NCBI GenBank assembly: GCA_002633005.1
Contig: NMRA01000047.1
Span: forward strand, 252,913-316,912
Direction of reading: 5' to 3'
Origin: Phoronis australis
Lineage: Eukaryota; Phoronida; Phoronidae
Length of the DNA stretch: 64,000 nt
Below, piece by piece: positions 37,160 to 49,803 of this stretch. The notes beneath the pieces are model-generated. The model was given only the letters and a program-made list of their open reading frames with translations. It made no database searches and was not told the origin of the DNA. The translations under genes were made by a program, and so were the position numbers. Position 1 is the stretch's first letter. Each line of letters opens with the position of its first letter.

Positions 37160-37323
37160 AGGGCTTTCAGTGACTCAGCAGCGTATTTGAAGGCATGCCC
37201 TTCGAACTCCTGCAGATGGTCTACTGTGGGTGGAGCAACGCTGGCGCTGGTGAGGCTAGTGGTGGTGGCGCTGGAGCTAGTGGCACCGGCACCGATGGTG
37301 GCTGTAGATGACGCGGTGGAATT
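37160..37323 (-). CDS. APBB2: APBB exon 6: WW-PTB1 linker
   Basis: The acceptor TTGTCCTACTAG precedes 37323 and the donor GTAAGT follows 37160. Phase is 0 in, 2 out, covering residues 300-353. The first 30 residues are a low-complexity run of Ser, Thr, Ala and Gly. The rest, DHLQEFEGHAFKYAAESLKA, matches the LKEFEGATLRYASLKLRNA block of human APBB2 between WW and PTB1. The exon is GC-rich compared with its introns. Confidence 0.92.
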
Positions 37324-38168
37324 CTAGTAGGACAAGTAAACAATTACATGACCATCATTTGATCTGCTGTAAAAGACTGAACCATTAACGGGATAGGCAC
37401 AATGTTAAGCATTTAATTATGATTTCAGAAGTCGCATACAGGACACACAATCGTCCGTAGATCAACGCGACAGCTCCCCAGCAATGCCGTCTATAGTGGA
37501 TTTGCGCCACAGGTCAACATGAACAGACAACAATTTTGATTGGTCAATGCATGTCTGTGTCAACTGCAGCAATGATCACTTCAATCTGACTAGTTTATTT
37601 TTTGAATTGCCTAAAGACTGTCAGCCAAAAAGTGGCACACATTCATCAACACAACTTGTATGTGATTATTTTCACATTAGAGTGTGTCTGATGTCAGCAA
37701 CTTGTTCAGTATTAACATACTGAGGTGATGAGAAAAGCAGCAATTTGGTGGAATATGCTTTGATCCTATCACAGGTTGTACGACCATACAGTCAATATGT
37801 ATTTAATGTCAGTTCAAAAAACAGACTTTTAATAATAACTTAATAAGTTTATAAAGTTCATAAAAGTCTGGGTCACTCTCAAGACTCAGTGAAGCTTTCT
37901 ATTGGTAGTCCAAAAATCACACACAACAGCAGAAAATGAGTCATGTATTTCTATTGACAGATTCGCAAGCAGGGAAAACGTTGAAACTTTTAGTACATTG
38001 CCTAATAATGCTCTGATTTGCAATCATGATGCAGAAGGTGAACTGTGAGATGAAACCACTGATACTAAATGATACAAGGCCACAGTTACAATTGTGAACA
38101 GTGACGAACTTAGAACAGTTCTAAACTTTAACATTACGAGTCAAGGTCAAAGTGTTCCATTCCTTTAC

Positions 38169-38293
38169 CGTTGGTTTAGAGTGCACAGTTGTGGGTGCCT
38201 TGTTCTCGTTTCTAACACCAGGGGGATCAGGTGGTGGAGCCTCTCTTTGGATTGTTCCACTTTTTACATGCCAGTAATAAGGACCATCCTCAT
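38169..38293 (-). CDS. APBB2: APBB exon 5: end of WW domain
   Basis: The acceptor CATTTTTTCAG precedes 38293 and the donor GTAAAG follows 38169. Phase is 1 in, 0 out, covering residues 258-299. It encodes the core strand GPYYWHVKSGT and then IQREAPPPDPP. Human Fe65 proteins read TGTTQWE at the end of strand 3. Here the second signature Trp is Arg (AGA, residue 274), flanked by the expected Gln and Glu, so the alignment is unambiguous. That Trp normally stacks on proline ligands. A Pro-rich linker follows. Confidence 0.94.
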
Positions 38294-38730
38294 CTGAAAA
38301 AATGAAATTAGAATACAGCAATGTTTACATTGAGATTACAGACACAATCACAGTGAATGATTCTAAACTCTTTAGGTGACTTTAGTGAGACACTGTGCCT
38401 CCCACAGAAATGCGTAAATTCATGTAGTCAAGTGTGACCGTGAGGCCAGATGCCCCATTGTTAATGAATTGCTTCCGGTTCTCAAGCTATTCAAATGATA
38501 AAAAGGGGGCCATTTGTTCATGAGGAAGATGGAGCAAATATCAAGTTATCCATTCAAATCACAATTTTCTGCCAACAGAGAAGATCAACTTTTCTAAATC
38601 ATTACAAATTTGTGAATAGTGGAAAAACTCAAAGTGTACATGTCCCTGAACAAAATTATATGAATTCATATGCTTTATACCACCTAGCTTATTTCAATCA
38701 CCCTAGATTAAATAAACAACAAGAAGAAAA

Positions 38731-38880
38731 TATAGCAGATCCAGGATTTTTAAAAGGGGGGTCAGATTGAGGATTTTTTAAAAAGGGGTCCAAGTCAACA
38801 ATTTGAAAATTCTAGATTTGATATCACTAAAATCAAGGCAAAAGGGGTCTAAACCCCATTGACCTCTTGGATCTGCCTAT
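38731..38880. mobile_element. Small TIR element of the GATCCAGG family
   Basis: Left end ATAGCAGATCCAGGATTTTT and right end CTTGGATCTGCCTAT are inverse copies. AAAGGGGTC words and their inverse lie inside. Relative of 1951-2075. Confidence 0.6.
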
Positions 38881-40593
38881 GTGCTATGAATTGACCTCAA
38901 TCATTTTTCAAAACATTTTCACAAAAATAACGTTTGCACCTAGATATCACAAAGAGATCCACCAAGCTGTCTACCTGCCAACAGTCAAAGCTGTAAAAAA
39001 ACATTCCTTCAGTACACATTACACAACCCTGCCTCATAAATCCTTGGCTACAAAGAGCACGATCACGATACTTAAATCAATGTGGTGCTTTGAAATTGGC
39101 AAGGAATTCGCACTAAGTCTTGTTTGGTAGCACAAACCAAAACTTGATCATTTCTTTTTATCCTATTACTGAGAAAATATAAATCATCCTCAGAGACTGC
39201 ACACTGCTTCTTATTAATTACCCTCTTATTATACATGACAAATATTCCCATCACGGCTTGATAATAACAAGGCCAAAACTTTACATTGTTCCACGTCTCA
39301 GACATAACATCAGAAGATAGAACCGTCTCTTAATACAAATTAAGGCGTAAACAATTAAACAATATCAAACTCTATTAACAGAGTTTTAGTAAATCTGCAT
39401 CAGAAAATATTGAGAACTTTCATCTTGATACTAATTAGGAGGTATACGTCAATGCCAACACGGTTGATTTATATGCAAACAAAAATACCACAAGCTACTC
39501 ACAGACAAACTAAAAATCTTCCAACTTCATAGCTTTTCAGGTACATAATGTATAACAGTCTTCAGAGTATGAGTAATCATTGCATTATTGATACAGTCTA
39601 TCAGTTAATACGCTACTTACAATTCTCGCCTTAACACAGCAATTAAAACACGTCGTAAGAAATGATGTGAAAATAATGACTCTGTTCTTGACTGGTCGGG
39701 TGAGACAAACCTCATTAACATAATAATTTATAATCAATTACTGAAGTGGATCCTACTGAATTCTGAACTGTAACTATATCAAAATGAAATCCCAAGTGCA
39801 ACTCGGCACTAAATGAAAATGCCGCTGCAAACGAACAGATAAAAACCGTCAATAAAGCATTCACAAAAACTGATAATTCATCACCATTTGACTAATCTAT
39901 GTGAGTTTTCCTCGTAGTCGATAAACAATTCAGACATAAGAGAGTTGGCGGAGCATTCAGTGAGTCACCACAGTTAATAACTAAAGGGTGGAATGAAAGC
40001 TGAGAGTAAAACAGTGATGACTCTGTAGTGTCGAATCAATAAGAAGAGGCATCGATTTCCACTTAGACAGTCACAGAGTAAAGAATTTTTCTAATTTTAG
40101 ATTAACAGATAAATTCCAACAAATACTAAAACAGTTCAGCATTGTGTGACATCAAATGTGCCGTCTAGAAGCACCTGAGATACTGTGATAATGGCCAATT
40201 GACATTTACTTCAATCTAAACAAGAACATTAATGGCTTAACAAATCTTAACTATCACAAAAATTGAATTCAAAATAGTGTGAAACTCAAATCTATTATAA
40301 ATCTTAAGCAGATTCCTATGAGAACAATCATTAATATCATACATGGTAACAATTTTAATTCTAAAAATATAATTGTGACCCATTTTTCTTATTTAAAAGC
40401 TGTTCATAATTAGATATTAGAGTTAACTTGCAAGAACTAAGTACTGGCGTGAAAAACATCAGCTTTCTTCTTGAGCAAATATGCTCTTTCAAAGCAATGT
40501 CACGAAATTAGTAATAATAGAATGCCTTGAATTCCACTAATGGCCACTGTTGCCTTGGCAACTGAAATTGACCCACCCTGACATACAACTGAA

Positions 40594-41070
40594 GATTATG
40601 CAGGACCCTAGAAAAGCTCCAATTTTGGCCAACTTTGAAACGTCATTTCTCAGAAATGGCAGGTCAGATTCAGGTATTATGCTTAAATACATTGTTAGCT
40701 CGTTAGGAAGTGTTTTGAAAATGTTCCATTTTCCAAAAATAGGACTTGTATGACTTTGATGAAAAAGATTAACACTTTCACACAACGAAGACAAAACGAT
40801 AATTTAGAAAACTGAAACATAGTTCTTGAGATTATATTTCGAACAATGATAGTAATTTTTTTCATGTTATTAATCCTGTTCTCTTGGTATGAAAGTAACT
40901 TTCTTTTTTACTCAATTTCACTAAGAAAGCCTGGTAACATGATGAAATTAATGGCAGACTAAGTATAAAGTCAAAAATCAAATTTTACAGAATTTCTCTC
41001 AGAAAACATTTTGATGACTTAAAAAATCTATAGTTTCTAGATATTTAGCTCAATGTACAGTCTTTTCAAT
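40594..41070. repeat. Dispersed repeat, AGGACCCTAG family, copy B
   Basis: It starts AGGACCCTAGAAAAGCTCC and continues TTTCTCAGAAATGGCAGGTC. It ends just before the 56-base tandem array. Confidence 0.45.
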
Positions 41071-41091
41071 AAAGTCTTACATAAGCTTAGA

Positions 41092-41208
41092 GGGACCTAG
41101 TCTGAACCAATAACGATCAGTCAGTAAAGGCCTACATAGCCTGAAAAGGGACCTAGTCTGAACCAATAACGATAAGTCAGTAAAGGCCTATATAGCCTGA
41201 AAAGGGAC
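41092..41208. repeat. 56-base minisatellite, left part
   Basis: Two copies of a unit beginning GGGACCTAGTCTGAACCAAT and ending TAGCCTGAAAA. The array is cut at 41208 by a TIR element and resumes at 42395. Confidence 0.85.
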
Positions 41209-42394
41209 ATGCTATGAACATTCCCACTAAATAAGATTGGTTCTAACCCCAGTGGTTAAGGTAAACGGTGGGGTATGAAAAATTGAACTAGACCGTATTT
41301 ATCCACCTTGGCTGAGTCGCGCTCGGCTCAAAATCAAAGGGATGCCGCCAAGCTGCTCTAGTCAAGTCACGAGCGATGATAATTGGCTTCGCTCATGCGG
41401 ATATGATCAGCTGATTACAATCTAGCTAGCAGACTGTACTTTTTATGGAGAGAGTTTTACGTTGTTTTTACTGTAATATTTGAAAAGAGGAGCGAAAACA
41501 AATATGAGTACAACTTTGAATTTTTCAAATCGGCCCAGGATAAGAGATTTTGCAACACAGCAACACTCACGATTACTTTCATTCGGCGCGCACTAATACA
41601 AAAATATAGGACCCAANNNNNNNNNNNNNNNNNNNNNNNNNNNNNNNNNNNNNNNNNNNNNNNNNNNNNNNNNNNNNNNNNNNNNNNNNNNNNNNNNNNN
41701 NNNNNNNNNNNNNNNNNNNNNNNNNNNNNNNNNNNNNNNNNNNNNNNNNNNNNNNNNNNNNNNNNNNNNNNNNNNNNNNNNNNNNNNNNNNNNNNNNNNN
41801 NNNNNNNNNNNNNNNNNNNNNNNNNNNNNNNNNNNNNNNNNNNNNNNNNNNNNNNNNNNNNNNNNNNNNNNNNNNNNNNNNNNNNNNNNNNNNNNNNNNN
41901 NNNNNNNNNNNNNNNNNNNNNNNNNNNNNNNNNNNNNNNNNNNNNNNNGTTGATAGCAATGCACCACAATTTTGTAGAAAGGCTGTCATAGGCTACAAAT
42001 ACGTCACAGAGCGTAAATTTGATGAATCCTAGCTTCCGATTTTACCCGTTTGGGAAACCGGGTTTCAACTGCCGTAGGCTCACTACAATAAGCGTCCCCT
42101 CCCCGTGAAATAAATTTTTCTAAGCATTTGTTTGAGCCAATACAATATACAGCTTTCCACCAAGGCTAGGTGATGCAAGACATTATTACTTGTTCTTTGT
42201 TGCATTATAGTAACTGGTCTTGGCTAATTATCATTTTATGGCCTGATCATCCATTCAGCCAAAAGTAGTTCCAGAGGTGGCTTGTCAGCCAATTATTCAC
42301 GCATGCTGACTCACAATAGAAGCCTGATAAGAGTGAAGGTGGATAAATGCCGTGTTCCAACAGTTTCTTGTTTTAGTGGATGTGTTCACAACAT
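41209..42394. mobile_element. TIR element inserted in the minisatellite (about 1.19 kb)
   Basis: The left end begins ATGCTATGAACATTCCCACT. The inverse of the right end begins ATGTTGTGAACACATCCACT. The similarity continues inward to a shared TTTATCCACCTT. GGAC flanks it on both sides (41205-41208 and 42395-42398), a 4-base target duplication within the repeat unit. A 332-base gap hides the centre, so coding capacity is unknown. Confidence 0.75.
41617..41948. other. Assembly gap (332 N)
   Basis: Run of N inside the TIR element that splits the 56-base minisatellite. Confidence 0.99.
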
Positions 42395-42592
42395 GGACCT
42401 AGTCTGAACCAATAATGATCAGTCAGTAAAGGCCTATATAGCCTGAAAAGGGACCTAGTCTGAACCAATAACGATCAGTCAGTAAAGGCATATATAGCCT
42501 GAAAAGGGACCTAGTCTGAACCAATAACGATCAGTCAGTAAAGGCCTACATAGCCTGAAAAGGGACCTAGTCTGAACCAATAACGATCTGTC
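42395..42592. repeat. 56-base minisatellite, right part
   Basis: About 3.5 copies of the same unit as 41092-41208, with only a few substitutions between units, which points to recent expansion. Confidence 0.85.
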
Positions 42593-44629
42593 ATCTTTCT
42601 TCTGAAGCCTAGAAGTTATTTGTAATGCGAGGACAGGTCTTTAAAACCAATGTTATGGCAGTTCGGTAAGTGGGGCTTACATTTTACATGGAGTTTGGAC
42701 AAAAAGAGAGGGTTTAATTCAAAGCTGGCTGCGGGTGGTCTCATCTGGTTTAAGCATAAGCTGAACACTAACCTACAATATTTAACCTTTAATGCCATGA
42801 CTTCGTTAACAAGCACCATTTTCTCCAATTACTCGCTATTTTAAGAGAAATCCACATTTTATTGCGAGTTCCCATTGACAGCAATCAATGCAAAAATCAG
42901 TTTGCTAAGCACTGTAACATACATGACAGACAGTTGTTTACTTCAAAGGAGAAGGTTAGGTCAGGTCAAAAATGATGTAACGCCAATGAAAGCTCAAGGA
43001 GATGAACAAAACAAAGCCTTCACATGTCAAAGTCTCCAGAAATCCCAAGGGCTCTGCAACGTAAAATCACCTTCAGATTTCAGCTTTTAGTAAAGCTCCA
43101 TAATTTATTATTTTCAGTTTTCCTGCGGAAATGGCCATTCTCAAAGAACCAAAGATTGATCTGATTAGAGAATTTCTGGCAAAATAAATAAGCCGAGCTG
43201 CCCTCTGTGGGTCCAAAAACTTCAAACAAAACAGTTTTGCTTATTTGAAACATCAGCTGAGTTTCTCGTTCTTGAACCGAAAGACAATTATTCACTACAT
43301 TTCGGCCCTACAATCACTGCATAAAAAAGACTTTTCAAACATTTGACTGCATACCTATACATTTTCAAATTAAAAAACACACGTATGCATAAAACCATAA
43401 CTATGGTAACGTATATTCGTTATGACAACACCACATTATGTCGCACAGAAAGTCAATATTGAATTCTTTTGTTCACGACACACGCATGCATTGCAATGCT
43501 TTCTCCATGCTGTATCGGCCCCTTAACACAGCATTATGATGGACACTGAGTCTACAGTTAAATACATTTTTCATAACACAAGTATACGGTGCAATGCATC
43601 ATCGGAACAAAAACGCATTATTAGATCACATGGTTTTACATGATGTGCATGTGCCTTTGACTTTATCAATGAATCAGTCAGGTTACCAAAATCCACAATA
43701 TGTTTACAGTACATGTAATTCTTCAACTATTTATCACACAATATGATGGACACGAAAAATTTATTTTGTCAAATTTCTCAACAAAAAAAATGATTAAACA
43801 TTTTTCGTCTGAAGTATAGTAATTAGCCTTTGGAACATAGAAAAGTTACAATTCTGGGAATTGATTTTGTGTGAAATAAGTGAAGAAGTATTTTTTTCAA
43901 GGGTGCTTTGAATTAGCACCATCATTTGGAGAGATGTTTTGTCTTAATGTTGTTATTTGCTAAGTATGATTCATGCTATGACGTATTTATCGAGATTGAT
44001 TTCCAGCTAGCTATATGCGTGTTAGAACCGTGGACGGCACTTCACATCCGCAACTGGAGAACAACATGTGAACATGAACGACAACATTATCTCTGGTGAT
44101 TGCTCAACACTTCAGGATAACTCTATCCAACTCTATCCAACTCTATCTTCAGTGACTGATCAATAGCGAAGATGACTCAAACTAGAGATATCTCTGGCAA
44201 CATTCCACTATCGTGAAGACTCAATAGACACATCATAGAAAAGCATCTCTTTGATAGACTGAATTTGACCTCAGACTACACTCTATTGAAACGTAGAGAC
44301 ATTTGTCTTTGAAAATTCACTACGTGTACAGTACAAGTGATCACTATTGATTGGAGACAAATCATAGGTCTCAATCTTTACACATTGGAAGGATTCTGTT
44401 TTTCATTGAAAAAGCATGACATGCAGGTTACAATATTGTTCACCTGAGCACGCTGCCAATACATAGTTTGAATATTCACATTGAAGCTTCTGACCAAGCC
44501 ACACAACTCTGGTATAATATCACCGTCAAGTAGAATGAATGTCTCACTCACTCTCCCAATTCTCTCATTGGACAGTTTGTCACGATACTCTTTGCCAGGC
44601 CTCGATCTCATTGAACTGAAGTCACAATG

Positions 44630-45220
44630 TCTCATCACCCTGTTTCTCCAACATCTAGGATAGTCCCTGAACCAGCATTACAAAAATCACACTCAACCTG
44701 TGTTTCTGGGACCTCCAAAAGGCAGTCCCTGAACCAGCATTACTAAAGTCACACTCAACCTGTGTTTCTCCAACCTGATAAGGCAGTCCCTGAACCAGCA
44801 TTACTGAAGTCACACTCAACCTGTGTTTCTCCCACTCCCTAAGGCAGTCCCTCAACCAGCATTACTGAAGTCACACTCAACCTGTGTTTCTCCCACTCCC
44901 TAAGGCAGTCCCTCAACCAGCATTACTGAAGTCACACTCAACCTGTGTTTCTCCACTCCCTAAGGCAGTCCCTCAATCAGCATTTCTGAAGTCACACTCA
45001 ACCTGTGTTTCTCCCACTCCCTAAGGCAGTCCCTCAACCAGCATTACTGAAGTCACACTCAACCTGTGTTTCTCCCACCACCTAGGGCATTTCCTAAACA
45101 AGCATTACTAAAGTCACACTCAGCATGTGTTTCTCCCACCTCCTAGGACAGTCCCTGAACCAGCATTACTAAAGTCTCAACCTGAGTTTAATGAACCAGC
45201 ATTACTTAAGTCACACTTAC
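44630..45220. repeat. 61-base minisatellite derived from the WW exon border
   Basis: About nine units of 61-62 bases plus partial ends, each with TCACACTCAACCTGTGTTTC and CAGCATTACTGAAG on the + strand. The exon 4 end and donor region (45205-45245) has the same word order: TCACACTTACCCTCATGTTT, CTCCCAC, GGCAGT. On the - strand each unit thus reads like exon 4, with a TGGGAGAAACA word and then CAGGTTGAG where the true donor is GAGGGTAAG. The array is a local expansion of an exon-intron junction. Confidence 0.85.
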
Positions 45221-45281
45221 CCTCATGTTTCTCCCACCCCTGCGGCAGTGTCTCTTCATCGGAAGACGATTCCTCCTCCAA
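45221..45281 (-). CDS. APBB2: APBB exon 4: start of WW domain
   Basis: The acceptor TTGTTTCAG precedes 45281 and the donor GTAAGT follows 45221. Phase is 0 in, 1 out. It encodes 20 residues, LEEESSSDEETLPQGWEKHE, carrying the LPxGW start of the WW domain with the first signature Trp (residue 253). The last 30 or so bases of this exon plus its 5' splice site are repeated in degenerate form about nine times in the adjoining intron (44630-45220). Confidence 0.92.
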
Positions 45282-46369
45282 CTGAAACAAGAAGCAGCTT
45301 CACACTTAAGTGACAGTAGGGTATTACTTAAGAAGCAAAATCAATTCGTAATTAATAAAATCAAAAAGCAGAATATAAAATATGAAGCCCCAGTCGACCC
45401 AGAGAAATAAATTCAATGTCAACACTACAGCAGAACTTTCGAATACTGAACACATATTGCGATATGCAGCAATTTGTGAACAGAGTGAATCTAGGCAGAA
45501 GTCGGGCTTTCCAAATGTAATCTAATAGAAGATGGTTGGGTACAGTTTTTGCTGCCATTAGCTTGACGCTAAATTTGTAGAGAAACCGCTAACAAGGCCA
45601 TGATAGCTACGGTGTCGTCCAACTGTATGAGAGCAGTGAATTAATAATGAGATGCACATTCAAGGAGGAAGTATTTACCATATAGATGAGCCATTGGGCA
45701 CAGGCGTCTTTTATGTAAAATAATGTGTTTTATACCAAACAAACATTTAGATTTTAATTGACCCACTTGGGTATATACAGTTGGATGAAAACGGATGTGT
45801 ACTGATGGTGACGATAATAGTGATGGTGTTAGTGAGGATAAAGACAGAACACAATTAATATTGGAGAACATTTCTACTGCGACTATTCGAAAATACAACC
45901 AGGCTGAGGGTTCCACACAGGCTGTTTTAACAGGCTGTTTTAACAGGCTGTTGTAACCTCTTTTAATTTCAGTGGATGACTTTTTACCTTGATTGAATTC
46001 TCTTAATAACCTCTTTCCTACTTTATTTAAACTTGCTTATCCAGCTAATACATGTAGCATTGGTGCCTATATATGACTTATACTAATAAATGAGGTATTC
46101 TAATAAATGACTTATTCTAATAAAAAGACGTCACCAAAATGGATAAACTGAACTCCTCCAGCAGGACAACCCCTTCCATACCTAACCCCGAATGACCTCA
46201 TTCTTTCGAGCGTCCATTAAGCAATCAACTACATTTCCGCTCTCTTTTACTTTTGGGAAGTGGTGAATCCTGACAATGCAGATACAAGGCACCTTGAGGT
46301 CTTTGTCTGGCACTCTGGCATGATGCCAATATTAGGCCAAGTGAAGAATGCCAAAGAAAGCCTTACAAC

Positions 46370-46600
46370 AAAACAACTTGCAAAAAACGGTAATTTTTCA
46401 TTTTTAAAAGGCTTCTAACAATGTTGTGAATACCCACAATTTCCTCGAACCATCTGATGCTAGCTATGGTGAACATCTTTACTGAAAAATTATAAGCATT
46501 TATCTGGTGTCCATTAGCTTTTATGAAGATTTTTTTTTTTAATTTTTTTACTTGTCGGCCATGTTGTGGCCCAATTTGCTGAGAATTTACCTTTACTGTT
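46370..46600. repeat. Dispersed repeat, AAAAGGCTTCTAA family
   Basis: Shares TTTTAAAAGGCTTCTAA, TAGCTATGGT and CTTGTCGGCCATGTT with 63065-63290 (CTTGTCAGCCATATT). A weaker copy lies near 19310-19480 (AACAGTGTTGTGAATGTCCA). Class unknown. Confidence 0.5.
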
Positions 46601-48585
46601 ACATAGGATGCATTGCAGTGTACAAAAATCAATAGGTTTATGCAACAACCAGTTAAGACAACAATACAAGGTCCACTGTACCCACACCACAATGGTGCCA
46701 TTCATTGTGTCCCCAAGGGCCCTCACTGTAGTTATCTATTTGCTTAATGTCATCTCCCTAACTCCCCAGATAGACCTAAATGTACAAGTGTTCCCCAGAA
46801 GTCAACTGGCTTATTTTTATATAAACGACAGTAGCTTTCTTATTCCCCAGACAAATCTTTATTGTGTTCGTGACATGACAACATCTACTGAGATTAGTAT
46901 TACAGAGGCCATTTTTGAAGAGAAGTTTGAGGTAAAAAGTTCAGACGCAGAGAGATAGCCATTGTAATGCTCATTCTCAGACAATGTAATAGTGATGCAA
47001 TAAATGTCAATTAATCTCGCAGTTGGGGGACTCAGAGAACATTTTGAGAATGGACTGTAAAAGATAGCATTTGCCTCTTCACGGATATCTAAGAAATATG
47101 CAACTGCACATCCCAAAACAGATGTGAAATTGACAAGAGTTCAAACTAGGAATTAGTAATATACAGTGACCTTCTTCACGCTGACCCAATTAACAAATGT
47201 AGCTTTCTCACTAAGACTAACACACTACTCAAAACCAATCATGAGAAGGTTTCATACAAATGACATCCATTTTAATGAAACATCATCTACACAAGGTAGT
47301 TTTAAAGGGGTCAGTGGCATGACCTTTCCACACCTTATAGTGCCAATGCTTTATGAGCTAACCACAAAAATGCGAAATGGACAAATGACCCTTATTCATT
47401 GCCCCCTCCAGCACAGGTTATCTACCTGGCAATGTGGGGCACTGAGGTCACCAATAATTGCAGACAATCACCATTAAACTCCTGTCCAAAAGCGTGGAAG
47501 TGAACTTAGCTCTACCCATGAAAATTCTGTAACGCACGAGGACTTGGTAAAACTCGAAACAAGTTTTTTACCTTTCACAAAAATTTTGCAATGTTGGGCA
47601 AAAATTGTCAGTGTGATTCATTTGAACACACTACAGCACAATGGCAGCGATTCAACCACGTAATTGCAAATGTCATGAAATCCCGCCGCCTAAAGTTTCT
47701 GTCTAAGTCACAGGAAAACTGCAGGCAGTGATCAACGCTGTCCATCCAATGCGCCGTCCATTCACAAGGCCAACATTTTGTGGGAAAATACCTATTTGTA
47801 CCCTCTTCAGTAAGTGCCTAGCAAACATGTCCACGTTAATAACAACGCTGAACTATGAACAACCCACACAACTGAACAGTATTACCAACACAGCAAGCCG
47901 GACAGGTTTCTTACGGCGCACCCGACCTCCGTAACGTCGTCTTTGCCGCTGAGCCATGGATCAGACATACCAGCAGGACATAAACCACATGACTAGAGTG
48001 ACATAGTCCAGTCAGTGTATTGACGTGCCAGCTAGCCTCAAGTTATGTCTCAGTTATTGAATTTCTTAGCCACTGAAAGCTGGCCTGGATTGTTAGCGCA
48101 AATACTATTCTACATAATCCAACTAACATTCAATTGTATAAACCAATATATGATGTGGAACTGATCGATGTTTATAGAGTACCGTAGAGATAATACAAAA
48201 CATGAGGCCCCATCTGTGATTGGCACAATATCAATACAAATTGACCTCTGATGCCATGTGCAGAAGCTGTGAGCGAAAGGTTACAACGACCACCAACACA
48301 GAATCCGTCAAAATAACAAAACTACCCTCAACATTCAGGCTAGCGCCCAGGGCCGTTAAATTGATAAGCAAGTCATGTCATTATTAACCCATATTGCTCC
48401 TTTACAGTCGAGCACTTTTTCTTCATCAGATCACAATGTTTGTAAATGTGTCTTATTTATTATCACTAATAGCAAAATTTGTCATTCCAAAGCCAAGAAA
48501 TACATGTTGTGGAATGTAAATGGCAAATTTAAACACAAGAATTTTGGAAAAAAATGAAGTTTCCTTGACGGCAAAGATCATTTCT

Positions 48586-48782
48586 GAGGAGGCAGTGTGG
48601 CCTAGTGTGATGGTGCCTGCCTTCTTTACTCGACGTCGTGGGTTCGAGTCCCACTGGACCACACAGCTAGACCCTCGAGTCAGGTTTCTAGCTTCTCAGC
48701 TCAGTTTTAACTATAAAGCACAAACATATTTCCAGGTGATCAGTGCAACGTGTACCAGACCGCCTGCAATTATTTTTTTTAA
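48586..48782 (+). mobile_element. tRNA-derived SINE, copy 1
   Basis: The head resembles a tRNA gene with an A-box (TGGCCTAGTGTGATGG) and a B-box (GGTTCGAGTCC). A conserved body follows (CTCAGCTCAGTTTTAACTAT), then a T/A-rich tail. A 13-base target duplication, AAAGATCATTTCT, flanks it at 48573-48585 and 48783-48795. The perfect duplication indicates a fairly recent LINE-mediated insertion. Confidence 0.88.
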
Positions 48783-49373
48783 AAAGATCATTTCTTTTTA
48801 CTTCATTTCTTACAGACAAAGTGGAAATATGACCAAATACTCTACAGCACCCCTAACGTTTCTTACCTCAATGATCAAAAGAGCTAATCTCAGGACGACG
48901 CTATTAATAACTTAAGTAACAGTACAGTGACATGTTAAAGAAATAAGCAGATTGAAAAAGCAGTGACATTTCAGTATAGGTGAGAAGCTGAAATTTTAAT
49001 TTCTAGTTGAGTGGATAAATATACACAATCATTTTAATAAAGTTTGATTGGATTGATCACTGATGTTGGAGGCTAACAGTTGCCTAGTACGAGCAAAAGA
49101 GTGTTTAATGTGCAATGCCTGCAACAGTTAAAACAACTACGTTTGAATTTACCGTGAATCAAGATTAGAAATTTGTTCATGCTTGGTCGCCGTGGCAAAC
49201 TCAAGTTTACTGAGCAGTGGTTGCTAAAAGCACAAAGTAACTAGAGCTTGGAACTGCATATTCATTTCCACACCACGATTCGTCACGTGTGGCCACATTT
49301 TTAGCTATTAAGTCCGAGCACTTTCCCGATCATGTTACTGAGATAACCCACTGTGTACAACAACTCTTCTCTC

Positions 49374-49803
49374 TAAAGTGCTGTCCACACACACACTTGA
49401 CCTAAAACAAGATACTCCTGGAAGGAGTTGTATCCTAAGTTTGGAGGCTGTGCGGACGCTATTTAAACCAGTGCAATTATTTTGTCCCACATGTGACAAC
49501 TTACTCCACCACATTGAAGTAACTTGTTCTAGAATAACTTGTGCCACTTCTAATCGCTTTGTGGCTGCAAACCTAGGACGAAGCGGAAGTAATTATTAGC
49601 TGCGGTTACATACAGACGGATCTTCCATTGCACCTGGTATTCGCATCAGCTTTTCATTGTCGTGCAAAGAGTGAAAACTTATGCCTTGCGCTAGTTATCA
49701 GATGTGTGCGTGTGGGCAAGGGTGTGGACGCTCCATTTAAAGTGGGGCAAGTTGCACTAATGCAAGTTGTTCTAGGATAAGTCTGTGTGTGGACAGGACT
49801 TTA
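49374..49803. mobile_element. TIR element, TAAAGTGCTGTCCACACAC ends
   Basis: Left end TAAAGTGCTGTCCACACACA; the inverse of the right end is TAAAGTCCTGTCCACACACA. GTGTGTGGAC-type words recur inside. 430 bases, no frame. Non-autonomous. Confidence 0.65.

Larger units (their letters stand above)
38294..45220 (-). other. APBB intron within the WW domain (6.9 kb)
   Basis: This intron splits the WW domain. It holds the GATCCAGG element (38731-38880), repeat copy B, a split 56-base minisatellite with a TIR element and gap inside it (41092-42592), and the exon-derived 61-base minisatellite at its 5' end. Confidence 0.6.

Noticed and set aside
44655-44855. - strand open frame with repeated REWEKHRLSV-like units as a WW-repeat protein
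   Set aside because: It is the translation of the minisatellite derived from exon 4; stops and frame slips occur between units.
47895-47960. ATG on the - strand opening MAQRQRRRYGGRVR followed by GTAAGA, as another alternative first exon of APBB
   Set aside because: The GTAAGA donor gives phase 1, which does not match exon 4 (phase 0). The phase-0 donor there is weak, and there is no homology.
48586-48670. Functional tRNA gene
   Set aside because: A and B boxes are present, but the cloverleaf cannot be drawn well and the sequence continues into a SINE body with target duplications.
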